A DNA stretch of 14,097 bases. It comes from Negativicoccus succinicivorans. GTDB taxonomy: Bacteria; Bacillota; Negativicutes; Veillonellales; Negativicoccaceae. Made by a program: the position numbers and the translations under genes. The stretch lies in NCBI RefSeq assembly GCF_018373335.1, contig NZ_JAHAHH010000034.1, positions 1 to 14,097 on the forward strand, given 5' to 3'. The notes under the pieces are model-generated. The model searched no databases, was not told the origin of the DNA, and saw only the letters and a program-made list of their open reading frames with translations. The first letter of the stretch is position 1, and each line of letters begins with the position of its first letter. Below are positions 1 to 7,448 of this stretch, in pieces.

Positions 1-311
1 TCCAAAAAGCGTTCAGGAGAAGTTTCGTGCAGAAGATCGGCAAAATGATCTTGACGCTTACGGTCCCAATTCAGCGCGCGTAATTTCGCCATTTGCAAAT
101 GAAATTCCAGCCGCGTCTTGCCATCCGTTGCGACTAGCCCCCGCTGCAATTGCACGAGCCAATGGGAAATCTGTGTCCTCTCCGTTAAACGACGCAATGA
201 TGCATGGCCGCGCTCCATGTAAGGAAGTTGCCACTCGGACGCCAACTTCTGCGCCTGCAGGCATTGCTCATCGGTCGGCTTATAGCCGGTCGTAATACCC
301 CACATCATCAT
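1..311 (-). CDS. Class I SAM-dependent methyltransferase, DUF548/RsmJ-like (N-terminal part, cut by window edge)
   Basis: The frame is open from an ATG at 311 to the window edge, giving 103 residues of N-terminus. The protein starts MMMWGITTGYKPTDEQ and continues with QLPYMERGHASLRRL and later LEFHLQMAKLRALNW. This resembles the N-terminus of a Firmicute family of predicted rRNA-type SAM methyltransferases (DUF548/RsmJ-like): a 'TT.YKPT' start, a 'PY..R...SL..L' segment and an 'F H..MAKLR..N' segment just before the SAM-binding Rossmann domain. The SAM-binding motifs themselves lie beyond the edge, so the function rests on remembered family resemblance. The mutL stop TGA shares its A with the first of three consecutive in-frame ATG codons (311, 308, 305). 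No Shine-Dalgarno site is visible, so translation is probably coupled to mutL. The substrate is unknown. Confidence 0.65.
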   Translation of the reverse strand, partial: MMMWGITTGYKPTDEQCLQAQKLASEWQLPYMERGHASLRRLTERTQISHWLVQLQRGLVATDGKTRLEFHLQMAKLRALNWDRKRQDHFADLLHETSPERFL

Positions 312-2227
312 CAGGAACGCCGAAACAGTTTTGCCAAATCGGCGGCGGTAAATCGAACCATAACCGGTCGGCCGTGCGGACAAACAAATGGGCGTTTCGT
401 CGCGAGCAAATCGCGAATTAATTCCCGCATCTGACGAATATTCAATGTATGCCCCGCTTTGATCGCTCCGCGGCAGGAAGCATAGGCCAATACGCGATGT
501 CGCAACTGTTCGGCGGTCGGAGGAGTATCCGCCTGCAGCGCCAAACTGATTTCACTCAGCATGCGTTCCTGTTCGGTACCGACGGCATCAGCAGGAGCCG
601 CTACTAAGCGCAGCAACTGCGGTCCGGCCTGCTCAAATTGAAATCCCAGTGCGTGCAACTGCTCTTCATGAGCCAATAATGCTTGAACATCTTCGGCATC
701 GAGTTGCAAAAGTTCCGGCACCAGCAAGGTTTGCGCAGGAATCCCTTCGGTCGCCTGTGCCAAACGATCGTAACGTACTCTTTCATGCGCCGCATGCTGG
801 TCAATGATGTAGAGCTCTTCGCCTTTTTGGCAAACGATAAAACAATTCGCAATCTGACCCAATGGGACAAGTGTAGCCTCTGCATCTTCCTGCGGTGTAA
901 ATAAAATGCGTTCTTCTTCGTCGGAAGTATCCTCTTGCTGTACCTTCGCCATGTATTCGCTGAACGTATTTTCTTCCGCAACGCTCCAACGCGGCGGTGC
1001 GTAAGACGTTGCCGTCTGTGTTGAAGCGGCCGGCGCGCTTGATGCGCTCGGTTTCGTGACGGCATGCGGCGGACGTGCCGTTGACTCCAACGCCCCTTGC
1101 CGGAGCTCAAAATCCGTTTTCTTATCCGCTAGCGTAAATTCATTTTGTTTCTGCGCGGATTCGCCTTGCAATGCAACGGTATGGCGTTGCATACCAAGCG
1201 GTGCCTGTGTCACTTCCGTCGCCACGGTGGCCGCATCATCAACACTCGTCAACGCATTTAAAACCGCATGATATACTGCACGAAATACTGCCTGCTCATC
1301 GCTGAATTTGACTTCCCGCTTTTGCGGATGAATATTTACGTCGACATCCGCGGGAGAAATCAGCACGCGAATCACGGCCGGCGGGTAGCCGCGTTTCGGC
1401 AGCAATGAATGATACGCATTGTCGAGCGCCCGACTCAAAGCGGGGCTTTCCACGATACGACCATTGACGATCCACGTTTGCCATTGGCGACTGCTTTTCA
1501 ATACCGCAGGTTTAGCAATATACCCGGTCACACTGTCGGTCTCGGTTTGATAATCCACCGGCAACATGGCATTCGCAAGATCCGTTCCGAATAAAGATGC
1601 AAATGTATCCAGCATATCTCCGTTGCCGGGCGTATCAATTACGGTACGACCGTTATTGATTAAACGAAGCGCGATTTGCGGATGCGCTAATGCCAATTTA
1701 CCGACCAATGTATTAATTCGGCTGCTTTCCGTGCGTTCCGTTTTCAGAAACTTTTGCCGCGCGGGCGTATTGTAAAATAAATCTCGCACTTCAAGTGTCG
1801 TGCCTACCGGCGCCCCAATCGTCTGCGAAGAAATTAATTCGCCGCCTTCGATGCGAATTTCCTGTCCGATTTCCGCTTCTTGCGTACGCGTGACCAACGT
1901 CACCTTGGCAACAGACGCGATGCTTGCCAAGGCTTCACCGCGAAATCCCATCGAACTGATCGCGAAGATATCGGCCGCTTTTTGAATTTTACTCGTCGCG
2001 TGACGTACAAACGCAAGGGCTGCATCTTCCGCCGTCATGCCGTTGCCGTCATCCGTCACACGTAGGTAGCGCGCGCCGCCTTCCGCAATTTCAATTTCAA
2101 TATGTGTAGCATTCGCATCCAAGGCGTTTTCAATCAATTCTTTGGCTACCGAAGCCGGTCGCTCAACGACTTCACCGGCGGCAATTTGATTGACGGTAAC
2201 GGCATCGAGAATATGTATTTGCGCCAT
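311..2227 (-). CDS. mutL: DNA mismatch repair protein MutL (endonuclease type)
   Basis: A 638-residue MutL, the mismatch-repair mediator that couples mismatch-bound MutS to strand incision. The N-terminal GHKL ATPase is complete: ELIENALDAN (30-39, with catalytic E33 and Mg-binding N34), DDGNGM (59-64) and GFRGEAL (94-100). A low-complexity linker around 340-430 leads to the C-terminal dimerisation and nuclease domain. That domain carries DQHAAHE (476-482), SCRGAIKAG and CPHGRP (616-621), which mark nicking MutL proteins of bacteria lacking MutH, so no methyl-directed MutH is expected. One variation is that the usual DQHA(X)2E(X)4E motif ends in Asp (D487) instead of Glu. The ATG at 2227 has AAAGGGA 7 nt upstream, and the mutS stop lies one base before it, so the pair is co-transcribed and probably translationally coupled. 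Confidence 0.97.
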   Translation of the reverse strand: MAQIHILDAVTVNQIAAGEVVERPASVAKELIENALDANATHIEIEIAEGGARYLRVTDDGNGMTAEDAALAFVRHATSKIQKAADIFAISSMGFRGEALASIASVAKVTLVTRTQEAEIGQEIRIEGGELISSQTIGAPVGTTLEVRDLFYNTPARQKFLKTERTESSRINTLVGKLALAHPQIALRLINNGRTVIDTPGNGDMLDTFASLFGTDLANAMLPVDYQTETDSVTGYIAKPAVLKSSRQWQTWIVNGRIVESPALSRALDNAYHSLLPKRGYPPAVIRVLISPADVDVNIHPQKREVKFSDEQAVFRAVYHAVLNALTSVDDAATVATEVTQAPLGMQRHTVALQGESAQKQNEFTLADKKTDFELRQGALESTARPPHAVTKPSASSAPAASTQTATSYAPPRWSVAEENTFSEYMAKVQQEDTSDEEERILFTPQEDAEATLVPLGQIANCFIVCQKGEELYIIDQHAAHERVRYDRLAQATEGIPAQTLLVPELLQLDAEDVQALLAHEEQLHALGFQFEQAGPQLLRLVAAPADAVGTEQERMLSEISLALQADTPPTAEQLRHRVLAYASCRGAIKAGHTLNIRQMRELIRDLLATKRPFVCPHGRPVMVRFTAADLAKLFRRS

Positions 2228-2228
2228 A

Positions 2229-4802
2229 TTACAATCCCTTTCTCGCTTTGGCTTCCTTATTTAATCGGAATAACGTTTCCATTGCTTCCATCGGCGTCAT
2301 GCTGAAAACATCTAAACCTGCCAATTCATCCCAAACGCCGTCGGCGAAAATGTCCATTGCCGGAACGCGCGCCGCTTCCACAGGAGCAGCGGAAGCCGTG
2401 GTTTCGAGTTCCGCCAGCAGCGTCTGTGCCCTTTGCAACACACTCGTCGGTAAGCCTGCCAGTTTGGCGACATGAATACCGTAACTTTTATCGGCTTTCC
2501 CGGGAATAATACGTCGCAGAAACTGCACATCGCCGCGACGCTCCTTGACGGAAACCGTAAAGTTTTGAATGTGCGGATAAACATCCGCGACTTCCGTTAA
2601 CTCATGATAGTGCGTTGCGAATAACGTAAACGCGCCGATTTTTTCCGCAATAAATTCAACGGTCGCGCGCGCGATACTCAAGCCGTCATAGGTACTCGTC
2701 CCCCGACCGACTTCATCGAGCAAAATGAGGGAGTTGGCATCCGCCGCCTGTAGAATATCGGCGACTTCATTCATCTCCACCATAAATGTACTTTGACCGC
2801 TGGCAATATCATCCGTCGCGCCGATGCGCGTGAAAATGCGGCTGACCGGACAAATATCGGCAGTGCGCGCCGGTATGAATGAACCGATCTGCGCCATCAG
2901 CAACAGCAATGCGACTTGTCGCATATACGTCGATTTACCGGCCATATTCGGCCCGGTGATCAGCATAGTTTCACAGTCCTCATGACGTAAAACAGTGTCA
3001 TTCGGAACAAATGTATCTTTTTGCGCGGCGGCCAACATCGGATGCATACCGTCACGGATTTCAATTCGATTCTGACGATTTAACGCCGGCTGTACCCAAC
3101 GATATTTATGCGCGGCCACGGCAAGTGCCAGCAGCGTATCAATGACGGCAAGAGTACGCGCCGTTTTCTGCAGATCCGCAAGCGCCGGTCGCAGATCCGC
3201 GAGCACCTGCGAAAATAGCTGTGCTTCCAGCTTGTCCATTTCCGCTTGTGCCGACAGTACTTTGACTTCAAACTCCTTCAGTTCCGGCGTGATATAGCGT
3301 TCGGCGTTCGCCAACGTCTGCTTACGTACAAAATACTCCGGTACCCGTTCCGCTTGGGAACGAGGCACTTCAAAATAGTAGCCGAACACATTGTTGAAAC
3401 CGATTTTTAACTTAAGTTCCGATTTAGCTTTTTCCGCCGCTTCCAAATTGGCGATCCAACTGCGACTGTCATGAACCAGCGAACGTAATTCGTCCAGCCG
3501 CGAAGAAAAACCATCTTTAATATAATCACCGTTACGTTGCAAACCCGCGTCAGGAGCGATCGCCTCCGTCAGCAGTGTATACACATCCCTGTGCGTCGCC
3601 ACATCGCGGTTCAACATTTGCAACATAGGTGCATTGAATTCTTGCAAAAGCTCCTTTAACGACACCAGTTCCGCTAACGAATCTCGTACCGCCAGAAGAT
3701 CTTTCGGCGTCGCCGTTCCGATCTCCACCTTAGTGACGATCCGCTCAAAATCATAAATACGTCCCAGTATATTTCCTAATGTATCCGCTTGGCGCGCATT
3801 TTTAAGAAAATCCGCCACCGCTTCCTGCCGCGCCAGAATTTCCGTATCCGAAAGCAGCGGCGCTTCCAACCAACGCTGTAAAAGGCGCGCCCCCATAGCC
3901 GTTTGCGTCTGCTTTAAAAGCGCATAGAGAGTACCACGGATGCTGCCGTCCTGCATATTCTGTAAGATTTCCAAATGACGTAACGTCCGATGATCAAGCG
4001 TCATTTGCGCTTCTTCACGCAACGGCAACAGTAATGTAACCTGTTTAGCCGATTGCTGCAACGTTTTTGCCAGATAGTAAAACAACTGCGCCAATGCTTC
4101 ACGAACCACTGACTCTGCCGGCAATTCCGCAAGCGCCAAACCGCCGAAATCGGTTGCCCCGGTCAGTTTCGGTAGCGGCATTTCCAGTTCTTCCGCGGTC
4201 AAAATCAACATTGCCCCAAGACGCGACTTGGCATAATTTTCGATACTTAATTTACATTCGTCCGACGCTTCGATAATCAGTTCCGCCGGCGCATAAATAC
4301 TCAATGCATCGAACAGTTCATGCTTTTCGTTATCCGTAAATAATCCCCAACGGCATTCTCCGGTCGAAACTTCAGCAAGCACCAACACGATTTGCGCTTC
4401 TTTTTGATACAAGTACGCCAAATAATTGCGGGTACCGTTCGCCAGTGAACTGTCCAAAAGAACCGTCCCCGGCGTGATAACTTTGGTAACGCCGCGCTCG
4501 ACCAGACCTTTGGTTTCACTCGGATCCTGCAGCTGATCACAGATGGCTACGCGATAACCTTTTTGCACCAGACGATAAATATAGCTCTCCGCCGAATGAA
4601 ACGGTACACCGCACATCGGTGCACGCTCTTTATTCCCCGCTGCCCGTCCCGTCAAGGTTAATTCCAGCTCACGGGAAGCCAGCAAGGCATCGTCAAAGAA
4701 CATTTCATAAAAATCGCCCAAACGGAAAAACAGAATTTCATCCGGATGCTCTTTTTTGATTGCTTGATACTGCGCCATCATCGGCGTCAGTTTGGCCGCC
4801 AT
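2229..4802 (-). CDS. mutS: DNA mismatch repair protein MutS
   Basis: An 857-residue MutS, the ATPase that recognises base mismatches and small loops and recruits MutL. The mismatch-reading Phe-X-Glu motif is F31-Y32-E33 within RLGDFYEMFF. The connector, lever and clamp domains follow, then the C-terminal ABC-type ATPase with Walker A GPNMAGKS at 617-624 and Walker B LILLDEVGRGTSTYDG with D696 and E697. Spacing and length match the Escherichia coli protein (853 residues). The C-terminus has a family-typical segment (MTPMEAMETLFRLNKEAK). I chose the ATG at 4802 over an upstream in-frame GTG at 4829 because AAAGGA lies about 6 nt before it and the N-terminus then matches the family. The site is inside the last codons of miaB, whose stop is one base away, so the genes are coupled. 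Confidence 0.97.
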   Translation of the reverse strand: MAAKLTPMMAQYQAIKKEHPDEILFFRLGDFYEMFFDDALLASRELELTLTGRAAGNKERAPMCGVPFHSAESYIYRLVQKGYRVAICDQLQDPSETKGLVERGVTKVITPGTVLLDSSLANGTRNYLAYLYQKEAQIVLVLAEVSTGECRWGLFTDNEKHELFDALSIYAPAELIIEASDECKLSIENYAKSRLGAMLILTAEELEMPLPKLTGATDFGGLALAELPAESVVREALAQLFYYLAKTLQQSAKQVTLLLPLREEAQMTLDHRTLRHLEILQNMQDGSIRGTLYALLKQTQTAMGARLLQRWLEAPLLSDTEILARQEAVADFLKNARQADTLGNILGRIYDFERIVTKVEIGTATPKDLLAVRDSLAELVSLKELLQEFNAPMLQMLNRDVATHRDVYTLLTEAIAPDAGLQRNGDYIKDGFSSRLDELRSLVHDSRSWIANLEAAEKAKSELKLKIGFNNVFGYYFEVPRSQAERVPEYFVRKQTLANAERYITPELKEFEVKVLSAQAEMDKLEAQLFSQVLADLRPALADLQKTARTLAVIDTLLALAVAAHKYRWVQPALNRQNRIEIRDGMHPMLAAAQKDTFVPNDTVLRHEDCETMLITGPNMAGKSTYMRQVALLLLMAQIGSFIPARTADICPVSRIFTRIGATDDIASGQSTFMVEMNEVADILQAADANSLILLDEVGRGTSTYDGLSIARATVEFIAEKIGAFTLFATHYHELTEVADVYPHIQNFTVSVKERRGDVQFLRRIIPGKADKSYGIHVAKLAGLPTSVLQRAQTLLAELETTASAAPVEAARVPAMDIFADGVWDELAGLDVFSMTPMEAMETLFRLNKEAKARKGL

Positions 4803-4803
4803 G

Positions 4804-6135
4804 TCAGTTCCTTTCTGCCAATTCGCCACGCAAAAGCCACGTCTGCGCGTGGTCTACTTTCACTGGTGTTGTCTCACCGATCATAGTCGTTGCGCGCGGC
4901 GCAAAAATAATCATTTTGTTACCGCTCGTACGACCGAACCACATCTTCGGATTATTTTTAGTCGGCCCTTCCACGATTACTTCATATGTTTTACCGACCA
5001 TCGTTTCGTTGCGCTCTAAGCTGATCTCGTTTTGGATACTCATGAGTTCCTGTAAGCGCCGCTTCATGACATCTTTGGGAACCTGTCCCGCCATTTTGGC
5101 CGCGGGTGTTCCCGAACGAGGCGAGTATAAAAAGGTGTATGCCAAATCATAACGGGTCTTCTTCAACAGTTCCAGTGTTTCCCGATGCATTTCTTCCGTC
5201 TCGCCGGGAAAACCTACGATCAGATCGGTCGTCAGTACCACATCGGGCATCACTTTGCGGATATAATCCACCAATTTACAATAATGCTCTACCGTATAAC
5301 CGCGGTTCATCCCTTTCAATACAGCATCCGAACCGGATTGTACCGGTAAATGCATTTGGGTGACCACATGCCGACTCTGCGCAATCGTATCAATCATCTC
5401 CCTCGTCATGTCACGAGGATGAGATGTCATATACCGAATACGTTCAATACCATCGATTTCATCCACTTCGCGAAGCAAATCCGAAAAATCCGTACCGTCT
5501 TTAAAATCAAGACCATAGGCATTCACATTTTGTCCCAAGAGCGTGATTTCTTTATAGCCTGCAGCGGCAAGTTCCCGTACTTCTTTGACAACGGACTCGA
5601 TCGGTCGACTCCATTCGCGACCGCGTACATACGGCACGATGCAATAGGTGCAAAACTTGTTACATCCTTGCATGATCGGCACCCAGGCAAAAACATCGCT
5701 TTTGCGAACGGCATGCAGATCCGTAAAATCCGTAATATCGGCACCGCGCATTTGCGTTTTGAGCGTATGCGAGGCGACCGCTTTGCCGCTTTGCAGCAAC
5801 TCTTTTAAATGGTGAATATTATACGGCCCGAAGACAAAATCAATATGCGGAGCACGTTCAAATAACGCTTCCTTATTTTTCTGCGCCATACAGCCGGTAA
5901 TGCCGATGACAAGATTCGGGTTCTTGGCTTTAAGATGCTTCAATTCGCCAATTTTCCCGTAAACCTTATTTTCTGCGCTTTCTCGCACACAGCAGGTGTT
6001 GATGACGATGACGTCCGCCTCCTGCATATTATCCGTAGGTTGGTATTGCAATTCTTCCAGCTGTCCCGACAACCGTTCCGAATCACTTTCGTTCATTTGA
6101 CAACCGTAAGTAATGATATGATAAGTTCCTTTCAA
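4804..6135 (-). CDS. miaB: tRNA-2-methylthio-N6-dimethylallyladenosine synthase MiaB
   Basis: A 443-residue radical-SAM methylthiotransferase that adds a methylthio group to i6A at position 37 of tRNAs reading UNN codons. The N-terminal UPF0004 domain supplies the auxiliary cluster cysteines C12 (YGCQMNE), C48 (NTCCVRE) and C82 (ITGCMAQ). The radical-SAM cluster motif CNKFCTYC gives C158, C162 and C165, followed by IVPYVRGRE. A TRAM RNA-binding domain fills the last 60-70 residues. The start is a TTG at 6135: AGGAG sits 6 nt upstream and the protein then begins MKGTYHIITYGCQMNE, as in homologues. A GTG at 6150 would add five residues but has no ribosome site. It lies 29 nt after the P-loop gene and 1 nt before mutS. 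A miaB next to mutS is common in Firmicutes. Confidence 0.96.
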   Translation of the reverse strand: MKGTYHIITYGCQMNESDSERLSGQLEELQYQPTDNMQEADVIVINTCCVRESAENKVYGKIGELKHLKAKNPNLVIGITGCMAQKNKEALFERAPHIDFVFGPYNIHHLKELLQSGKAVASHTLKTQMRGADITDFTDLHAVRKSDVFAWVPIMQGCNKFCTYCIVPYVRGREWSRPIESVVKEVRELAAAGYKEITLLGQNVNAYGLDFKDGTDFSDLLREVDEIDGIERIRYMTSHPRDMTREMIDTIAQSRHVVTQMHLPVQSGSDAVLKGMNRGYTVEHYCKLVDYIRKVMPDVVLTTDLIVGFPGETEEMHRETLELLKKTRYDLAYTFLYSPRSGTPAAKMAGQVPKDVMKRRLQELMSIQNEISLERNETMVGKTYEVIVEGPTKNNPKMWFGRTSGNKMIIFAPRATTMIGETTPVKVDHAQTWLLRGELAERN

Positions 6136-6164
6136 TGCTCTCTCCTTCACAATGCATGGGACAA

Positions 6165-7001
6165 TTACCGTCGCTGCACATTAACCATATCGCGAATCGA
6201 TATCTTCAACATCTGCACCGACATTCCCGTCGTATACTCAATTTCATGACGAATAGCCTTTTGCAGACGCTGAATCAACCCTTTCGGATCATGATTAAAG
6301 GCCATGACGAGCGAAAACTCCAATCCTAAACCGTTTGTATTTTCCTGCATTTTCGTAATTTTAACATCATGCGCCGAGATCGCACCGCGCGTCACTTCTA
6401 CCGCCCGGTTCAACAAAGCGATGATTACCGCGTCACTGAATACGAGTTTGCCGTAATAACTGAAAATCGGTCGAACCACCGACTTTTCATCCGGCCCCTG
6501 TGCTTTTTTGTTTTTATCGCGTCGAAAAAAAGACTTCAACGGATCGATTAAGTACCCGCGAAAATGAGGGCGCAATTCCATTGTCGGCAAGGGAATAATA
6601 TGTTTTCCCTCTTTTAAACGGGATTCGTTGGCGCGCGCAATCTCCTCACGGGTCGCCACCTGTTCAATATGAATGTAACGACTCGGCTTGGGCAGACCAA
6701 GCGCCAGTGTAATTTTATCCACCATGCGTTCCGAAGTTCCTAAAATCAGAAGCTTCTTCGGATTGATCTTTGCCAACGCTTTTTGCACCGAAGCGACCTG
6801 CACGGGATCTTGGAAAATAGCCCGACGAACCGCCTTCAAACGACTCTCTTCTTTTTTAGCGGAAAATCCGGCGGCCAATCGATTTTGATAAATTAAAATA
6901 CCGTCATCAATGATGCAGTCAATACCGCTTTCATGTGCGACCACTGATGCCCGATAGCTTTTCCCTGTACCGCTCGGACCCACAAATGCGATTACTTTCA
7001 T
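6165..7001 (-). CDS. P-loop NTPase with C-terminal Asp23/Gls24-like region, function unknown
   Basis: A 278-residue protein starting MKVIAFVGPSGTGKS, with the Walker A motif GPSGTGKS at 8-15 followed by an IDDGILI segment. It has no signal peptide or membrane helix, so it is likely cytoplasmic. The middle (roughly 60-130) looks like a small nucleotide-binding fold with a LLILGTSERMVDKI segment. The last 100 residues, from about GKLVFSDAVI through GLIQRLQKAI to TGMSVQMLKISIRDMV, have the alternating strand/helix pattern and 'TG..V....I.V.D.V' ending of Asp23/Gls24 (DUF322) proteins. That assignment is from pattern memory. Bound ligand and role are unknown; it heads the miaB-mutS-mutL operon. 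I chose the ATG at 7001 (AAGGA about 10 nt upstream, P-loop at the extreme N-terminus); an in-frame ATG at 7043 has AAGGGG only 1 nt away, too close for normal initiation. Confidence 0.75.
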   Translation of the reverse strand: MKVIAFVGPSGTGKSYRASVVAHESGIDCIIDDGILIYQNRLAAGFSAKKEESRLKAVRRAIFQDPVQVASVQKALAKINPKKLLILGTSERMVDKITLALGLPKPSRYIHIEQVATREEIARANESRLKEGKHIIPLPTMELRPHFRGYLIDPLKSFFRRDKNKKAQGPDEKSVVRPIFSYYGKLVFSDAVIIALLNRAVEVTRGAISAHDVKITKMQENTNGLGLEFSLVMAFNHDPKGLIQRLQKAIRHEIEYTTGMSVQMLKISIRDMVNVQRR

Positions 7002-7044
7002 CTCACACCATTCCTTTTGGGACGGATGCTTGTGCGTCTTCATT

Positions 7045-7120
7045 CCCCTTTAATCCCGACCGCAAATAGGCAACTATTTCGCCCAGTCTCACTCCTCCGC
7101 CGTCAAATGACCGTCGGGCA
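7045..7120 (-). promoter_or_regulatory. Possible folded 5' leader of the P-loop-miaB-mutSL operon
   Basis: On the minus strand, CCCGAC (7118-7113) can pair with GTCGGG (7060-7055). Inside this lie a hairpin AAATAG/CTATTT with a TTGC loop (7079-7064) and a GTCATTTGAC self-complementary element. Together they could form a three-stem junction ending a few bases before an AAGGGG purine run (7050-7045). I do not recognise a known riboswitch. The stems are short, so this may be chance. Confidence 0.3.
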
Positions 7121-7137
7121 ATAGCTAATTTACGAGC

Positions 7138-7166
7138 TTGACATATTCCGGAAACCTTTTTATATT
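7138..7166 (+). promoter_or_regulatory. Near-consensus sigma-A promoter for a plus-strand RNA
   Basis: TTGACA at 7138-7143 and TATATT at 7161-7166 are separated by exactly 17 bases: a perfect -35 and a 5/6 -10. The predicted start is near 7173, at the foot of a long RNA helix. The spacer contains the palindrome TTCCGGAA (7146-7153), a possible operator. No plus-strand protein gene follows, so the product is most likely an RNA. Confidence 0.7.
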
Positions 7167-7186
7167 GAAGATAAGAGATTCGTCAA
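7159..7186 (-). promoter_or_regulatory. Minus-strand promoter for the P-loop-miaB-mutSL operon
   Basis: Read on the minus strand, TTGACG (7186-7181) is followed after 16 bases by TATAAA (7164-7159), each 5/6 to consensus. The predicted start is near 7152, about 150 nt before the P-loop gene start. Its -10 shares 7161-7164 with the -10 of the plus-strand promoter, so both cannot be occupied at once. Confidence 0.55.
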
Positions 7187-7260
7187 TGTGTGCGGTATCG
7201 GATACAGAGGGCTTTAGACCCCTGGCCGGTTTGTGTCCGCCGTTGGCGAATCTCTATTTT
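7173..7260 (+). ncRNA. Candidate small structured RNA, family not recognised
   Basis: The RNA predicted from the plus-strand promoter begins at the base of a helix pairing 7174-7186 with 7243-7255: 13 bp including one U-G, extendable by two more pairs (7187-7242 U-G, 7188-7241). Inside, CGGATACA (7199-7206) pairs with TGTGTCCG (7232-7239), again with a U-G pair, and AGGG (7208-7211) pairs with CCCT (7220-7223) around an 8-nt loop. The U-G pairs would be A-C mismatches on the other strand, which argues that the plus strand is the functional RNA. A competing fold exists: GTAT/ATAC (7195-7205) plus GCGG/CCGC. The 3' end is uncertain; ATTTT follows the closing helix but no strong terminator is seen before 7411. 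It does not show the SRP GGAA tetraloop region, and it is about half the usual 6S RNA length. Confidence 0.5.
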
Positions 7261-7336
7261 CATTACTTGCGTATCGTAATCAAGTTTACTATCGTTTCGT
7301 TCTTTTATTACATTCTTTATTAGCATTGATTATTTT

Positions 7337-7345
7337 ATTATACCA
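7337..7345 (-). promoter_or_regulatory. Possible distal extended -10 promoter
   Basis: On the minus strand TGGTATAAT forms a perfect extended -10 element. The -35 region is weak (TAAAGA at 7365-7360, 17-nt spacing). If used, it would give a leader of about 330 nt that runs through the reverse complement of the candidate small RNA. The surrounding 7261-7345 is AT-rich and otherwise shows nothing I recognise. Confidence 0.4.
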
Positions 7346-7410
7346 TATACCCATTTAACTCTTTATGTATGGCCGATATGGATTAAGTACCTGTTGGAAA
7401 CTGTGCCGAC

Positions 7411-7448
7411 AATAAAAAAGCCTGCCGAATTCGGCAGGCTTTTTTATT
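7411..7448 (-). terminator. Intrinsic terminator after pheT (symmetrical, works in both directions)
   Basis: A perfect 38-bp palindrome centred at 7429/7430. The core hairpin is AAGCCTGCCGAA/TTCGGCAGGCTT, flanked by A and T runs on both sides. It overlaps the pheT stop codon by two bases. Its symmetry means it would also stop plus-strand transcripts arriving from the small-RNA promoter. Confidence 0.92.

Noticed and set aside
5350..5808. 152-codon plus-strand frame antisense to miaB
   Set aside because: It overlaps the conserved radical-SAM core on the other strand and has no independent coding evidence.
7195..7239. tRNA-like reading of the small RNA (7-nt loop CTTTAGA after a G-rich stem)
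   Set aside because: The stem has an A-C mismatch, there is no TTCGANT T-loop and no proper acceptor end; it does not fold as a tRNA.
7173..7260. 6S or SRP RNA
   Set aside because: It is about half the length of 6S RNA, and the SRP GGAA tetraloop and flanking AGCAGC-type strand are absent. A divergent 6S-like RNA is not fully excluded.
7138..7323. 61-codon plus-strand reading frame across the intergenic region
   Set aside because: It begins inside the plus promoter -35, before the predicted transcript start, has no ribosome site, and runs through the RNA helix; composition is not protein-like.
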